Both the position numbers and the translations under genes were made by a program. The notes beneath the pieces are model-generated. The model did no database searches. It saw nothing but the letters and a program-made list of their open reading frames with translations, and was not told the DNA's origin. Positions 32,501 through 44,886 of a DNA stretch of 64,000 nt are shown piece after piece (positions within the stretch are counted from its first letter, which is position 1; the number at the start of each line of letters is the position of its first letter). Where the stretch lies: NCBI GenBank assembly GCA_950106755.1, contig OX467082.1, positions 20,026,001 through 20,090,000 of the forward strand, given 5' to 3'. Origin of the DNA: Climacium dendroides (Eukaryota; Streptophyta; Bryopsida; Hypnales; Climaciaceae).

Positions 32501-34800
32501 AAAATCTTGAGTCTTTGATTCATTAAGGATTTTCAAATTCCATTCTAATTCAAACCCTATGAATTATCTACATTTTCCTCTATACATATGACAAATTTTT
32601 ACAAAACCAATTGGAGACGATCTTAAATGATGTACAACAATATATAATAAAATATTGAAGTCATCATGGCTCACAAAGAAGCATTGGCAATTTTGGGAGT
32701 GATTATAAAAACCACTTCAACAATTGAATCTACGAGATGGTTAGCTTTGGAATTCATTTATTTTCAAACCATAATTGTTTTTCGTTCAAGATTGTAGCAC
32801 ACATAGGACACTACAACATTTATGTTTGCTCATTTGGATTTTGTCCACTTATTTTCAATGTATGGTGCATGGAGTGTAACTAAACAAATGATAGACTCAA
32901 TTTTTGTAGTCCTTGTACATTGATATTTGTATTTACAAAGGTTGCTTCTTGGACTATCCAAAATAAATGAAAAAAATTCTTGCTTTGGAACTCCTAAATC
33001 CCAATTGACAACTTCAACAAAAAGCTCATAAGGTAGGAGGTCCATAAAGTGCTTGAGCTTTAAAAGTGTCTACCTCCTTAAATGTACACTATTTGTACAC
33101 TTTGCTTTCTCATTGCTTTAGCAATATTAAAATGGTGTACATTTCAAGAGGTGGATGCTTTCAATAATCATTGCATTTCAACTTCAAAAATTCATAATGA
33201 TCCCATAGAGCTCCAAAAAAATACAAAATATTTTGAGTTAGATGCCAATTCCATTTGTTTTTCAAAGAAAATTTACTGAAAAATATTTCAAGAAGTCTAA
33301 CCTCCTCAAATTAATTTTCTGCTCTTAAACTTGCTCTTAAATGGGTTCTTTATGGGTCTTCCTACCTTAGAACTATTGAATACTTAGCTTCATTAGGAAC
33401 AATGCAAGAACATCAATTAGGTGTCCTAACTCCTAAGGTAGAAAATAAATCTAAAGATAGATGCCATTTTTTTTAGTTATTTACTATTGATAATAAATGA
33501 TACAAAAAAATCTCATAGATTCAATTGTTTTATTTTATACATATATTGAATTTTGTTTTTTGGAGTAAAGGAGCAATATACATGCATGCATGTAAATTGC
33601 AATTTATTCTAAGATCTCATGTTCAAAAGGTGTACATTTCAAGTAAAAATTTGTAGGCCCAAAAAATTACTTGTAATAATAACTATTAGAACTTTATGGT
33701 GTGCAACTACAATTGTTCATCTATTATTTTTTTTCAAGGTGAACGATTTGGAAATATACACCTCAAATCCACAATTTAGAATGAACAATATCCATACGAG
33801 TCTTAACTTATGTATATTCACTTCCATCAAATGTCTAAGAAAGAAGGATATCCTTACGAGACACATGTTGGAACATATTTAGATCAATTGAAGTGGTCAA
33901 ATTTGAAGCCACAATTTGGTTTCTTTAACCATTGAAGGACAATGAGGTTGAAAAGTGGACTTCATTATTCATTGTAGAAATAAAAATTAAATGCACCTAC
34001 TGGTTCAATAATTGAAGCTCTTTTGATGACTACCTTGGTCATGGGGGCGGTGTCCTTTAAAGGTTAATTAAGCACGTGGGCTTCTCACCATCATGAAAGT
34101 GCCCTTGTTGTTTGGACTTTTTGACTCTTCACGAAATTTACTCTAAATTGAAGTGCCTTCTCCTTGCACACACATCCCAAAATCCTCATGGTTGTTGTAT
34201 ATATTTTTTTAACCTTATTCTGGATTTAGTTGTAAATTTATAAAGCTAAAGTAATAAAGAGTTCTTCTTGAGGTGCCCCCCCCCCAAATGTGCCATTGAC
34301 CCAAAACCACCCCATCATCATTCAACGTACATCTCCAAAAATCAATATGTACCTACATGAAAGAAACGATTATTATCAGAACCTCTAGCTACCAAAACAA
34401 ATCTTTAACCCTCTATAACTTTTGCATACGGGATCCAAATGTCACGTCCTTTGCTCCTTTCGAACCTTCATTCACTCGCCGTTAAGAAAACATGGAAATT
34501 CGACCAATTTAACAATAACTTAGTACCTAGGCGCAGTGACAAAAAAGTGGCAGTTTGGGAGGTACCCACCGACCTAAGAAGTTGACATTGCTACATCCAA
34601 ACACATACTAGAGTTACCTTCACTGCAGAGAGAATGAATAGCATTGGACTTTTTCTTTCAATATGATCAGTTGTCGAGGTCTGTGTGAAGGATTTTCTTT
34701 TAGCTCTGCCTTCATGAGCCTGAGCTCAATGTCAACAAACATGTCAACCGTGCTGTAACTTGAACTTAAATGCGGGTCATGGGGAAAGCTAACTAAGCGG
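29561..34800. other. AT-rich intergenic DNA with inverted dispersed-repeat copies
   Basis: No gene was recognised over 5 kb. Minus-orientation copies of the GCAATCTATGTGGTCAAA family lie near 29930-29985 and 30415-30475. A TTTTGCATRYGGTATCCAAATG-type copy lies inverted at about 29640-29690 and direct at about 34395-34460. GTCCTTTAAAGGTTAA-like tags are near 30722 and 34049. Confidence 0.5.
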
Positions 34801-34849
34801 TCACGAACTGAACTTAATGTGCTTCTTTTCCTCCTTTTTCTTTCTGTTT

Positions 34850-35098
34850 CTTTTTTACACAAATGAAAAGCAATTTTCATTGCAAACATAATGTCCTGCT
34901 TTCTTCTTTTTTTTTTCGCTTTTCTTTTTCTTTTTCTTTTTCTAAAAAAAATTTACACAAATGAAAAAGCAATTTTCATTGCAAACTTAGTGTGCTGCCT
35001 TTTCTTTTGCTCTTTTTTCTTCTTTTTTTTTTTTTTTTTGCTTTTTAAGAAGAATTTGCACCTATGAAACGGAATTTTCATTGCAAGCGTGGAAACTT
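34850..35098. repeat. tandem repeat, about 100 bp x 3
   Basis: Three copies of ACACAAATGAAAAGC plus AATTTTCATTGCAAAC lie at about 34856-34900, 34953-35000 and 35055-35092, separated by long T/C-rich runs. Confidence 0.8.
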
Positions 35099-36000
35099 GA
35101 GGAGGTCCGTCCAGGCCCTGTTAAGTCTGTAAATTTAATCTCAGCTCTGGCCACCTGGACTCAGTGATAGTTTCTAGGACTGAAAAAGCTTCTCCTTTTA
35201 TTTGCTAGTTCTTTTAGCTTCTTCCTCCTTTGTCCAGCCTATTTGGCTTGGCTGCTTTGTATCGTGTGCTTCACAATGAATCTCCATTTATTTGAAATCA
35301 AACAAAAAAAAACACCCACTTCTCCCTTCTTCTTTTTTAAATGCAATGGTATTATTTTCCATCTGTTTCAAAAAAAGAAGGAAGAAAAAAAAAAAGAAAA
35401 AAAAAAGAAGAAAGCTTCTCCAGAGGTGACACGCTTCCCAGTTCACGCATTGATGGAGTAAGGCTTTTTTTTCACATTTTTAATAAATTCTAGTTGCAGC
35501 ACTGAAGTTGGGTACTAGAGAATTGTTTTGTGCAGAGGGCGTATTGAATGGGGCCCTGGAGTTGGCAGGGGATGCGCGCAGGAGGAGCCGCGATGTGAGC
35601 AGTGAGTGGGGTTTAATTTTTTTAAATTTTAAACTTTTTTTTTTAACTTTATAAAAATTTGGGGTGAAATGGGGTGGGTGGGTTTGGCATAACATTCAGT
35701 AGCCAGCAGGGCCTTCCGTTAGACAGAATGGTGTGGAATATTCTACATCCATCAGTAGCTAACAATCCACACATCGCAAATTATTAGAAAATTGAGGCTC
35801 GCTCGCTTAGGTACCTAGGACAAAACTACAGTTAAGTTTAATAACAAAATGGGTTACTAAAAAAACAATGCATTCAACTAGGTTAGAAACAAAATCAATA
35901 TTTAAGATTAAAAATTTCATGAAATTAGCATTCTACTCATTGAAACTAATGCTTCAATTTCCTCACTGTGTTTTAAACACCTTTCATGATTTGTGTTCTA
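35099..36000. other. mixed-composition intergenic DNA, no gene seen
   Basis: A GC-richer patch at about 35100-35750 has a purine run near 35370-35412 and a patch around 35545-35605, but no open frame with a recognisable domain. Confidence 0.4.
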
Positions 36001-36515
36001 GGAATGAGAAAACAAATCTTTATATACATATGGGGTGGTAGGAGGTAAAGTAAACAATGTGGGATAAATAAATTAAAGTTAGTAGGAGCTCAACCGCTTT
36101 AAGCCAAATTAAAGCAAGAATTCTATTTGAAGTAAAATTTTAGACCTCATTTAGTCATAGTAAAACAAAAAAATTCAAAAACTTTGGATTAAAAAAAGTT
36201 GGGAAATCTATTTAAATTTCATCTTTAGAAATTTGTTTGATATTTCAACCCCCCAATCAAAAGTTATGAACAAATTTCAAAGAGGGATTGGAAGGGACAT
36301 TTTCTTTTACATCTTGAAACATCCTCTTTAAATTTTGTCCATAGCTTTTGATTGGAGGCTTGAAATGTGAAACGGATATTTGGAGATAAAATTCAAATAA
36401 ATTTCCCAACTTTTTTTAGTCCAAAGTTTTTTGAAAAAAAATATTCTATTATGACTAAATGAGGTCTAAAATTTTACATAAACATAATTTTGACATTTTG
36501 ACAATAAGCGGTTTA
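36000..36515. repeat. long inverted repeat (arms about 200 bp) plus TATA-bearing flank
   Basis: The left arm (about 36085-36285) and the right arm (about 36310-36515) are inverted copies. Both contain AATTTTAGACCTCATTTAGT / its complement, a TTGGGAAAT block and CAATCAAAAGTTATG / its complement; both end in an AAGCGGTTnAGnnC block. Mismatches are frequent, so it is not recent. The outer left flank (36000-36085), read in reverse, has CCTACCACCCC and TATATAAAGA as at 11905-11936. Confidence 0.7.
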
Positions 36516-37170
36516 GAACTCATTTTCAAATTATTCCATATCTTTTGAGGATTCATGATGAAAGACCAATTTCAATAGAAAAATAACATCTCCAACCTTC
36601 ACTCCCTCAAATGTTTCCTAGTCAATTCCTTCATAGGGCTATTAAAATTATTTTTTAGATGGCAGAAGGTTAAACGACATTGGGATTTTGATTCAAAGGA
36701 TTCTCATGGTGTTTGGCAAATCATCTTAACGTTTCTTTGAATATTTGTTTGGTTGGTCTGAGATATAGAAGGGGAAAAAAAAGTGTAATCTATAAGTCTA
36801 CGGCCACGATCTTGGCACTTTGATACTGGACCTTACTTTAATTCCCTGTGTGGATGTTTTTCGTGGATGATGCTTCCAAGAAAGGAAAGGCAACTTCTTT
36901 GAAGGCTATTAAATGTTATGGGTGTCATTGCTCAATAAGCTATACAATTTTTTTGAGGGGACTGAATGCTTGGCGACGAAATCTCCACTAATTCAATGGA
37001 TTGAATTAAATAATTCAATCCCTACAAAATCTAGGGAGAACATCACTTGACTATCACTACTTGGTGAAAAGATGCCCCCCCGCCCTTGTCCCCCCCTCAT
37101 TTTTTATTTAAAAACATTTCAGACCATAGATCTTCTTGTAGAAAAAAAATAAAACCAATCTCCAAATCAT
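36516..37170. other. intergenic DNA, no gene seen
   Basis: AT-rich, with short C and G runs near 37074-37096 and no recognisable feature. Confidence 0.5.
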
Positions 37171-37177
37171 CAATCTC

Positions 37178-37365
37178 GGATACGAATATGGATACGAAAA
37201 CGAATATGAATACAAATACAAAAGACAGATATGGATACATATATAGAAGATAGATACGGACACGGATATGACTATGGACACGAATACAAAAGACGGATAC
37301 AAGTACAGAAAATAGATACGGATATAAGTATGGATATGAATATGAGTATAAAAGACATATATATG
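37178..37365. repeat. degenerate hexanucleotide array (GGATAY/GAATAY)
   Basis: About 190 bp of GGATACGAATAT-type hexamers, broken twice by AAAAGACGGATAC-like blocks. The minus-strand open frames rich in Y, P, S and V here result from the repeat and are not called as genes. Confidence 0.8.
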
Positions 37366-39890
37366 TACACACTAAAAGGTCAATATTAGAATCAAGATTA
37401 GGTTTACTTCTACAATATGTTGTGTAGAAAACAATTGCTTGACAAAATTGTTACTTTCTTTTAACTCCTAAAGGACCATTGCCCCTTCAGGGGACAAATG
37501 TATTTTCAGGCAGGTACCTACGGGCTGAAATTTTTTCATGATTTTCTGAAACTTTTTTTGAAGATAGAAAAATTGATAAGCTTTGAGGGAATATAATTTT
37601 TTTCACAATTGGTGCCTGGAAACAAAAGTTATGACCAAATAAGCTCAAAATAGGGGACATGGGGCAGTTTGGGCAACAAAAAAAAAATTTGCAAAATTTT
37701 GAGTTTTTAAATTTTTTTTGTTTCTTGTAGATTATATTTTGTCTATCTGGAGGGCTTTGATTTGTTTTATTTGGATTTGTTATGAGAAAGTTATGGACGT
37801 TTTTGTTTTTTGGGCAGTTAGAGCATCTTCTTGAAAAAAATAACTTGTAGGATGCATTTTTGAATGCAAATTTTGCAATTTTTCCAAATTTTTTTTGCAT
37901 GGTTTAGTTTACTTGCTAGAAAAATCTCACCATTGGAATTAGTTCATTTTAATTCCATGTAAAATATATTAATATTTTAGATTTTCCCTTCTATATCGTA
38001 CCAATTTCTAGTTAACAATTTTTTTGAGAATGATAATTAAGTTTTTTTGGATTTTTTTATTTTTTTCTTGGACTCTCAAATCAATTGTCCACTATAAAGA
38101 TTTAAAGCTCAAAACATTGTAGTGTAAACATTTTAAGTTAAAAATGTTCAAAGTAAAAAATTCTTGTCCCGCAATGTACTGAAAAACTTGTTTTTTTCAC
38201 TTAAAACACAGATATCTTGCAATCTATGTGGTCAAAAATTCTGAAATTTTTTCCGCACACTCTCATACTAGTTGGGTGTAAGATCCTATAGTTAGATGTA
38301 GAAAAAAAAAATCAATTTTCAAATTTCTTTACTTTTTACAATAGAAATGGCAGTTTTTAGTGTTTTTTGGTAGAAAAAGGCCTTGGTCCTTTAGGGGTTA
38401 AATGACTGCTAGTTGTTCATATATCTCAAGTTATGGAGTATGTGACTAAGGTTTATAATTGACTGCGGCTTTGCATGGTAAGATGTTTGCTAACTTGGTT
38501 GATAGACACCTTTGACAGATTACAAGAAAAAACAATTAAGATTAAGCTAGTGGAGAAGCCCAAAATTACTCTATACAATAATTGGATTGAGTGCATTTGA
38601 TCAACTTTTTTCAAACCTATTTAAGCTTGCCACCTATAATGCCAATTTTCATGATGACATAATTGTAATGTGTGACAAGTCCATTACAATTAGCAATAGA
38701 TAGTATATAACAAGTGAATGCTATGTCTTAGAATGTCATTCTAGAAAAGGTCATAATAATGAAGTTGGAGAGTAAATTGTAATTAATGTTGAAACTTGCA
38801 AGTCAAAATTTAAAGTAGATGGGAATTTGCAATTAAATATGGAATGAATTTTAGACAAATTCTCCACATATAGCCCCTAAAAGACAAGGGGATTATCCAA
38901 ATCTCTAAAATTTAAAAAACATGATTATAAAAGATAATTTAGAAAATATAGTATGATGAATTTTAAACAAAAGTTGAAAAGTATAATTCACAAATCATAT
39001 CCATACTACAAGATCTACTAACTAAACTAACCAATGAAAGTTGAATAAAAAAATTGAAAATTCCTTCTAAAATTGTTAGTATTGAATATGAATATTTACA
39101 ATATTTACAAAAAATTTATGTTGAGTTTAAAATATGAAGTTCTAATTATAACAACCTTCAAAGAATTTTATATAAAATATTTATTCAAATCAAATTTAAG
39201 GGTCATTTTTTGATTTGGAAAGTAAATTTTTGAGTTGAAATATACTTATATCCTTTGAGCTTAAGTTGAACCATAGAATATTTGCAAAAAAAATGTTGAA
39301 AATCTATACCATAAAAATATAAATAATAATAATAATAAAAATAATAAATACAATAATCTCCAAGATAAATGAAGAATTAATGATTTGTTGTTATTAGGAC
39401 ATATTTGTATTCATTAAATGTTAAAAAATTTAAACACTTGGTCTTTAGAAATAAATAATATTGAAAATGAAAATTCTATGCATGTTAGAATCTTCAATAT
39501 ATAATTGATGGAGTTGCATTTTTTTTTGAGCATGCTTTCATTAAAATGTGGTCTCAATGTATTTTGACCATATTCAATATTTTTTTGTGGATGAGTGTTT
39601 TTAAATATCTACCATATTCAATTTTGATGGTATTATGAATGTGTGTACATATTTTAATTAGTAATTCAATCTAAATTTTCTATAAATATGACTTTAATTG
39701 TACATTACATGGATTGCTACCTTCAAAACAATTTGTTTTTAGGTTAGAATGTGTCTATATAGAGCCCATGTATTTTTTATATTTTCAAAACTTCCTTGGA
39801 TTTATATAAAAATAGTTGTAAATATGTTCTTGGATTTTTGCATATACATACAAATTGTCAACAAATTAAATATTAAAAACTTTTATTAAT
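37366..39890. other. AT-rich intergenic DNA with dispersed-repeat copy
   Basis: A copy of the GCAATCTATGTGGTCAAA family is near 38216-38275, followed by the TTGGTCCTTTAGGGGTTAAA tag near 38382. An inverted tag lies near 37460. The 137-codon minus-strand frame at 37487-37900 is Lys/Phe/Asn-rich from A/T composition and has no recognisable domain. Confidence 0.5.
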
Positions 39891-40426
39891 ATAAACCTTG
39901 AGATAGGTGACGTGGCGCGTTCCTAGAGCCTCTTCCATCCACCACAAGCTCCTCCGTCGGATTGTAATCGGACGAAAGCTTGAAAATTCCTACGTTCATC
40001 CGAGGATGAATTCCTACATTCATCCGACAGTGAAGATCAGGTCGCCGATGGCCATGTATGCTCCAGCGTCGCTGCCGAAATTGTGAAGGACGATCCATCA
40101 ATTCCTGGTTGCATCAAATTTCCACAGTCTTTCACGCAACTTCGCTTTTCAGAGAAAATTTTCGAATATTTTTTTTGAATGAGGGAGGAGGTTCGATATT
40201 AGGGTTTTAAGCTCGCATTCAGGTACTGTTTAGTTGATGAGAGACTTCTGAGCTGAGGAGAGTTGATGAGAGCCGGGTCCAGACAAGGATTGTAATTACC
40301 ATAGCCAATTGTCCTTTTCTATAGTTTGTTTCAATGAATTTGTGAGTAAGGTTCGAGATAAGGAATCAATGCACGCATTCGGGTCTTATTTTTTCTTGTT
40401 TCATGGCCGCTTTGTGATCATCCTCC
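39891..40426 (+). promoter_or_regulatory. presumed promoter and leader of the PPR gene
   Basis: A GC-rise begins at about 39895, with GGTGACGTGGCG (ACGT core) near 39906. ATTCCTAC-TTCATCCGA is repeated directly near 39987 and 40011. No TATA box at a convincing distance was identified, so the start site is unknown. Confidence 0.4.
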
Positions 40427-43400
40427 ATGGCTTGTCTGCCCCACTCCAATCTCAATTCTACGGCACTTGCAGCTTGTACACCTCGCTCACGCCTGCGTTT
40501 GTACTCTTTCCGCACACCGAATTTCCGTCCCTCATTCAGCCTTGCTCACCGTCCCTGTGTGCGTGTTCGAGTGATTCGAAGTGAAGTGAAGAAGCAGAGG
40601 CCTGAGTTTGAGTATACTCGAGCCAAGCCAGAGGTGAGGTGGCCGCACAAGAGCGACGAGATTCTTCAGCAGAGAATTGCGAGGCAGTCGGAGAGTGCAG
40701 GTCGCCCGCGACTGCCCGACTGGGAGGAATTGAACCGCTCGGATGCGGGATTGGTAGAGGCAGAAAAATCTGTGGCCACGAATGGAGAGACTTCGCCTTT
40801 TCAGAGGGAAGAAATGGTTCGGCAGAGAGAGGCATTTCGCCAGCGACAGAAGGGTCAGGCTCGCAGGCTTCAGAGTATGTCCAAATTGGCTCTTAGGAAA
40901 GTAACGGACGTGAAGAATAGGGCAAGGAGATTGTCCAACGCAATTTGCTCGTTGGAGGTGCCGAGGCCGGTTACCGATGTGCTCGATGCCTGGCCTGAGC
41001 AGATGAATAACGGTGAATTGGCTGTTGTGATGCGAAACGTTGGTGATCAAAATTGGCAACGGGCACTGGAACTTTATGAGTGGCTTAACCTTCAGAATTG
41101 GTATACTCCTAATCCTCGACTGCTTGCAACAATGCTTCACATTCTCGGGAGGGCAAACCAATTGGAGGCTGCCCGGGAGCTTTTCGTGAGAACTGAACCG
41201 CAGCTTTCGTCCTGCATTCAGGTGAGGTTACTGAACTGACCGAAACTACGGTTTTGCTAGCAGCTTGCATTGAGTTTTGACCACCCTAAACCCTAAAACC
41301 CAAATTGTGCCTCTTTATATTTTAGCAGTTTTTGAATAGGTCAGATAGGGACTTTCCTTTGTCCAATTATTTATTATTCTTGACGAATACATGCAATGTT
41401 AATCACTAATTCTGGTTACATAAAATTTGATCCCATTCGAATTATATTTTTCACAATATGATCAATCAAATTGTTCATTTCCAAACCATGAATTCTACGC
41501 TTTAATGCCAACAAGCTTCTAGAAGAGGTGCAATAGAAATTTTTCGCTGTTTGAGCAGTAGAAGATTGCAGGGGCAATTATCCCGGGGTTGGATGAAGAC
41601 TGCTCTATGGCTTTTGCTCAGCGATTTTTGTTTACTGAGATGAACTTCATGTCGGTGTGGGATATGCCGTCGCTCCCTTTGGTGCAGCTTTTGGATTTGC
41701 AAGCGAGCAGATTTCCCTGGTGGAAACTCATGAGGGGTTGTTTTTGCAGGTCTTTAATGCAATTTTAAGTGTGTATGCCAAGCAAGGACAATGGGAGGCA
41801 GTGGAGCAAATTCTTGAGCTTATAGAGCAACGAGGTTGTGAGCCTGATATCACCACCTTCAACACAATCGCAAATGCTCGATGCAAGTACGACTTGCAGC
41901 CTGGCATGGCATCTGCTCTCTTGAAAGAGATTGAGCGTGCGGGCCTTCGACCGGATATAATAACGTACAACACGTTATTGAGTGGCTGCATCGCAAACAA
42001 GAATGTCGCGGAAACTGCAGAGATTATCAAAGAAATGGAGCAGCGTGGGTTCGATCTAGATGCTTGCACTAGCTATGATTTAGGAAAGAAGTACCTGAGT
42101 TTAGGTGAAGGCGAAAAGTTTGTTTTATCCACACCGGATGAAACCATTCAGCAGCAAGCTCTTAGCATTGATGTGCAGGATGATGACACTGTTCAGCAGG
42201 TGAGTGCATCAACGGAGAATTTACAGGAGTTTAGTGAAACCTCGTCAGATTCTCTCTGTTAACTACTCCTCTAGTTCTGCTTGAGCTCAGCTGTTGGCCC
42301 CGTAATTATCTAAATAGTAGTTCTTCTCTGCAGACAACCAGTCTTGTGGTCGAGGGCAATATGAGCAAGTACGTCAAATCGAATATCAATCGCATCGAAT
42401 CTTCAATGCTTCGAGCTCTGGATACTGATCAGATGGTTACACCATACACACGTTCTCCAGAAGCTGTGTTTCGTCCTTCAGATGAGTCAAGGTTTTCAAT
42501 GATCTGCTTGTTCATGCAATGGAAGGCAATCCATGCTGTATCTCTAGGAGATCAGTCTCTCAGATGTGGTCTGGGTTTAGGTTCGAAGAGACTGGGTAGT
42601 AGAAATCTCAGGTTATGCCGTTTTCACACTACGGGCTGGACATTTGGGGACTTGTACAACACTACTGTAAGAGAATCGTACAAACAATTGCATTTGTGCA
42701 AGATTGCGCAAGTACCGCTCCCACGTACAGATGAAGCCAGTCTTATGCTCTCGGATGTGGGGCAATTAGATAGCGAGATTGTTCAAGTTGAAACTGCGAA
42801 CGCTTCGTCTTACACCAAACTCATAAACGAATGCATGATGAAAATGGACTATTCCTCTGGGCTGGAGCGATTGACCGAGATGGTTGAAGCTGGGATTGAG
42901 CCAGGTTATATGACCTGGATCTGTATGCTCCAGGCTTGTGGTCAATGTGTCTATCGGATTGATCTTTTAAGACTTTTGGCAGGTTTGCGTGATGCAGGAT
43001 GTCCACTTCCACTCAGGTATACCTTCAGGACAATCATTCTGCTATTTTATCTGGAATTTTTATGAAAGTTTCGCGTAGGAGCCGCTGGTTATTGCAGTCT
43101 CATCTTGAAGGGGTAGTTCTGTGAGTGTAATGCAATTGTTTACGTGATTCATACTGTCTAAATGTGTTTACCCCTCTCAAATCTCTTCAATTTGGCCTCA
43201 CGTGCAGTAGTAGATGACTCTAATTTGTTCTGGTTAATTTATTCAGGCTTATTATGGAGAGAGAGGCTCCAATGACCGAGGTGGAAGATTGGTTTAGATA
43301 CCTGAAGGCCTCGTCTGCTGACGCTGGACAGGGCATGGTCAATGTTCTGGTGGATATACTTTGGGCCTTCAAATTACGAGCGACAGCTGGTCGTATTTAC

Positions 43401-44776
43401 AATCTTGCTTTGCGTCTTGACATGTATCCAAGAAATTTTGCCAGGTACGTTAATATAAACCTCCACTTGTCTTACTGTATATTATTGTCTGTTTAATACT
43501 AGAAAACAAATTAATCGTCACGAAGAATGTATGTCAGGAGCTATATTGAACAGAGTTGGCAAAGCTTATGCAGCACCTGTGTGAAGGTTGATGTGTCAAT
43601 GTGATCGATCTCTTCGACTGCTTTTGGATTTCGCAGGGTAGAGGAGAAAAACTGGGAGGCTGACTTTCGAAGTTTGTCCCCAGGGACGGCTCTTGTTGCT
43701 CTAAATCACTGGTTCATCGAGATGCAGGTTACTTCTCACTCTTTCAACCAGTGCTATGACGATGGATTTTCAATTAATTGGGGGGCTCATGTCATCTCAG
43801 AAGATCCCCTCTATTAGATTCAATGGAAGTTTAAATCTAATAGAACATTAGATCCTTATTATAGATAATGTTGAATTAGTGTTATGTTCATGTTGATGTA
43901 ATGTTCTCTTAATTGTTGCTAATGTAATATCCAGTTCATGCTAATGACGCTAACATCACAGTGACATTAAGTCAACTCCATTTGCGTCAAACACTGACAT
44001 GAACTCATCTCGAGGACTGTGAATCTGATGCATATTAACTTACCATTAAGAGCTCTGTCAATCTATTTCGGTGGGTGGGGGGTGTTCATTTGTGGTTATT
44101 AATATGGAGACCATTTAGGTCGTCTTATCACGACCATTGATTTGTTATGAAAGATATTTGATTTTAAAAGCGACACCCTGTGAACACTCGTGTAGTTATC
44201 CTTCTATGAATTTAGGCTCACTAAGTGTTTCCGTAAATGTCGTTTTCTGATGGGAGCAATTTGTTTTTGCTTTTGCAGAAGGCATCGCTGGACGGGTTTC
44301 CAGAGCCACCGAAGGAGGTGCTGATGATCACTGGAACTCAAGGATATCAGAATGGTGTTTCGCTGAACAAGACCATACGAGCACACCTGTGGGAAATGGG
44401 ATCTCCATTCTACATGCGACCACCACGGGAGGGTGCTTTGATAACCAAGGGCCATGCCTTACGATTGTGGCTCAAGGACTCGCCTCGTTGTTTCAATCTG
44501 GACTTGGACGACGGCGTTAGATTACCAAAATTGAGTTCCATGAGCTTCTTCAAAGGTGCCTGGATGTCGAGTGATGCAGTCCCTGTTATGAAGCAGATCC
44601 ACGCCAGCATAGGTGAGGTCTGGCCTAGGAGATATTCTAAGCTAGCACACATGAGCGAAACGAGGAGGATTGAGGCTCTGTCAGCTCGTATTGAGAACGA
44701 GAAGCGAAGGAGGTTAGAGAAAAGAGAGAAGAATGTTCAGCCCACTAAGAAGAAACGGCCTCTTAGACGCAAGTAG
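40427..44776 (+). CDS. chloroplast PPR protein with SMR-like C-terminus, EMB1270-type, shortened (904 aa, 6 exons)
   Basis: Exons 40427-41221, 41750-42199, 42334-43016, 43247-43444, 43637-43727 and 44279-44776; all introns GT-AG, phases agree, stop TAG. The N-terminus is Ser/Arg-rich as in plastid transit peptides, then YTRAKPEVRWPH and a DVLDAWPEQM...NWQRALELYEWL region matching Arabidopsis EMB1270 (At3g18110, an embryo-essential chloroplast protein reported to act in group II intron splicing). Exon 2 holds about three PPRs (CEPDITTFNT, LRPDIITYNT). Exon 3 starts with about 150 residues that do not look like PPRs, then returns to EMB1270-like sequence (SGLERLTEMVEAGIEP). Exons 4-6 match its C-terminus, including ADFRSLSPG, VLMITGT, EMGSPF and HALRLWLKDSP, an SMR-like fold without the LDxH histidine. 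Arabidopsis EMB1270 is about 1440 aa; most of the central PPR array is absent here. It could be a functional short paralog; clean splicing argues against a pseudogene. Confidence 0.92.
41275..41495. repeat. single copy of the telomere-like-core repeat in PPR intron 1
   Basis: CCCTAAACCCTAAAACCC at 41283-41300 and, further on, CATTCGAATTATATTTTTC, CACAATATGATCAATCAAA and TCATTTCCAAACCATGAAT follow the order of the reverse-complemented subtilase intron-6 unit. The first block and the rest may be two separate partial copies. Confidence 0.55.
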
Positions 44777-44863
44777 TGTTTGATTCATTATGGAAATGGT
44801 TGGATACAAAATTATTCCCATCAAAATTTGATGACTTCCTATGAGAGGTTTTCAACACCTTTC

Positions 44864-44886
44864 GGGGGGGGGGGGGGGGGGGGGGG
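44864..44886 (+). repeat. poly(G) run of 23
   Basis: An uninterrupted run of 23 G lies 88 bases after the PPR stop codon, probably inside the 3' untranslated region. The exact length in such a run is often unreliable in an assembly. Confidence 0.85.

Noticed and set aside
37097..37372. Minus-strand Tyr/Pro/Ser/Val-rich frames resembling a membrane protein
   Set aside because: They are produced by the GGATAY hexanucleotide array and stop at its edges.
37487..37900. 137-codon minus-strand Lys/Phe/Asn-rich frame
   Set aside because: Composition follows A/T runs; part of it lies in dispersed repeat sequence.
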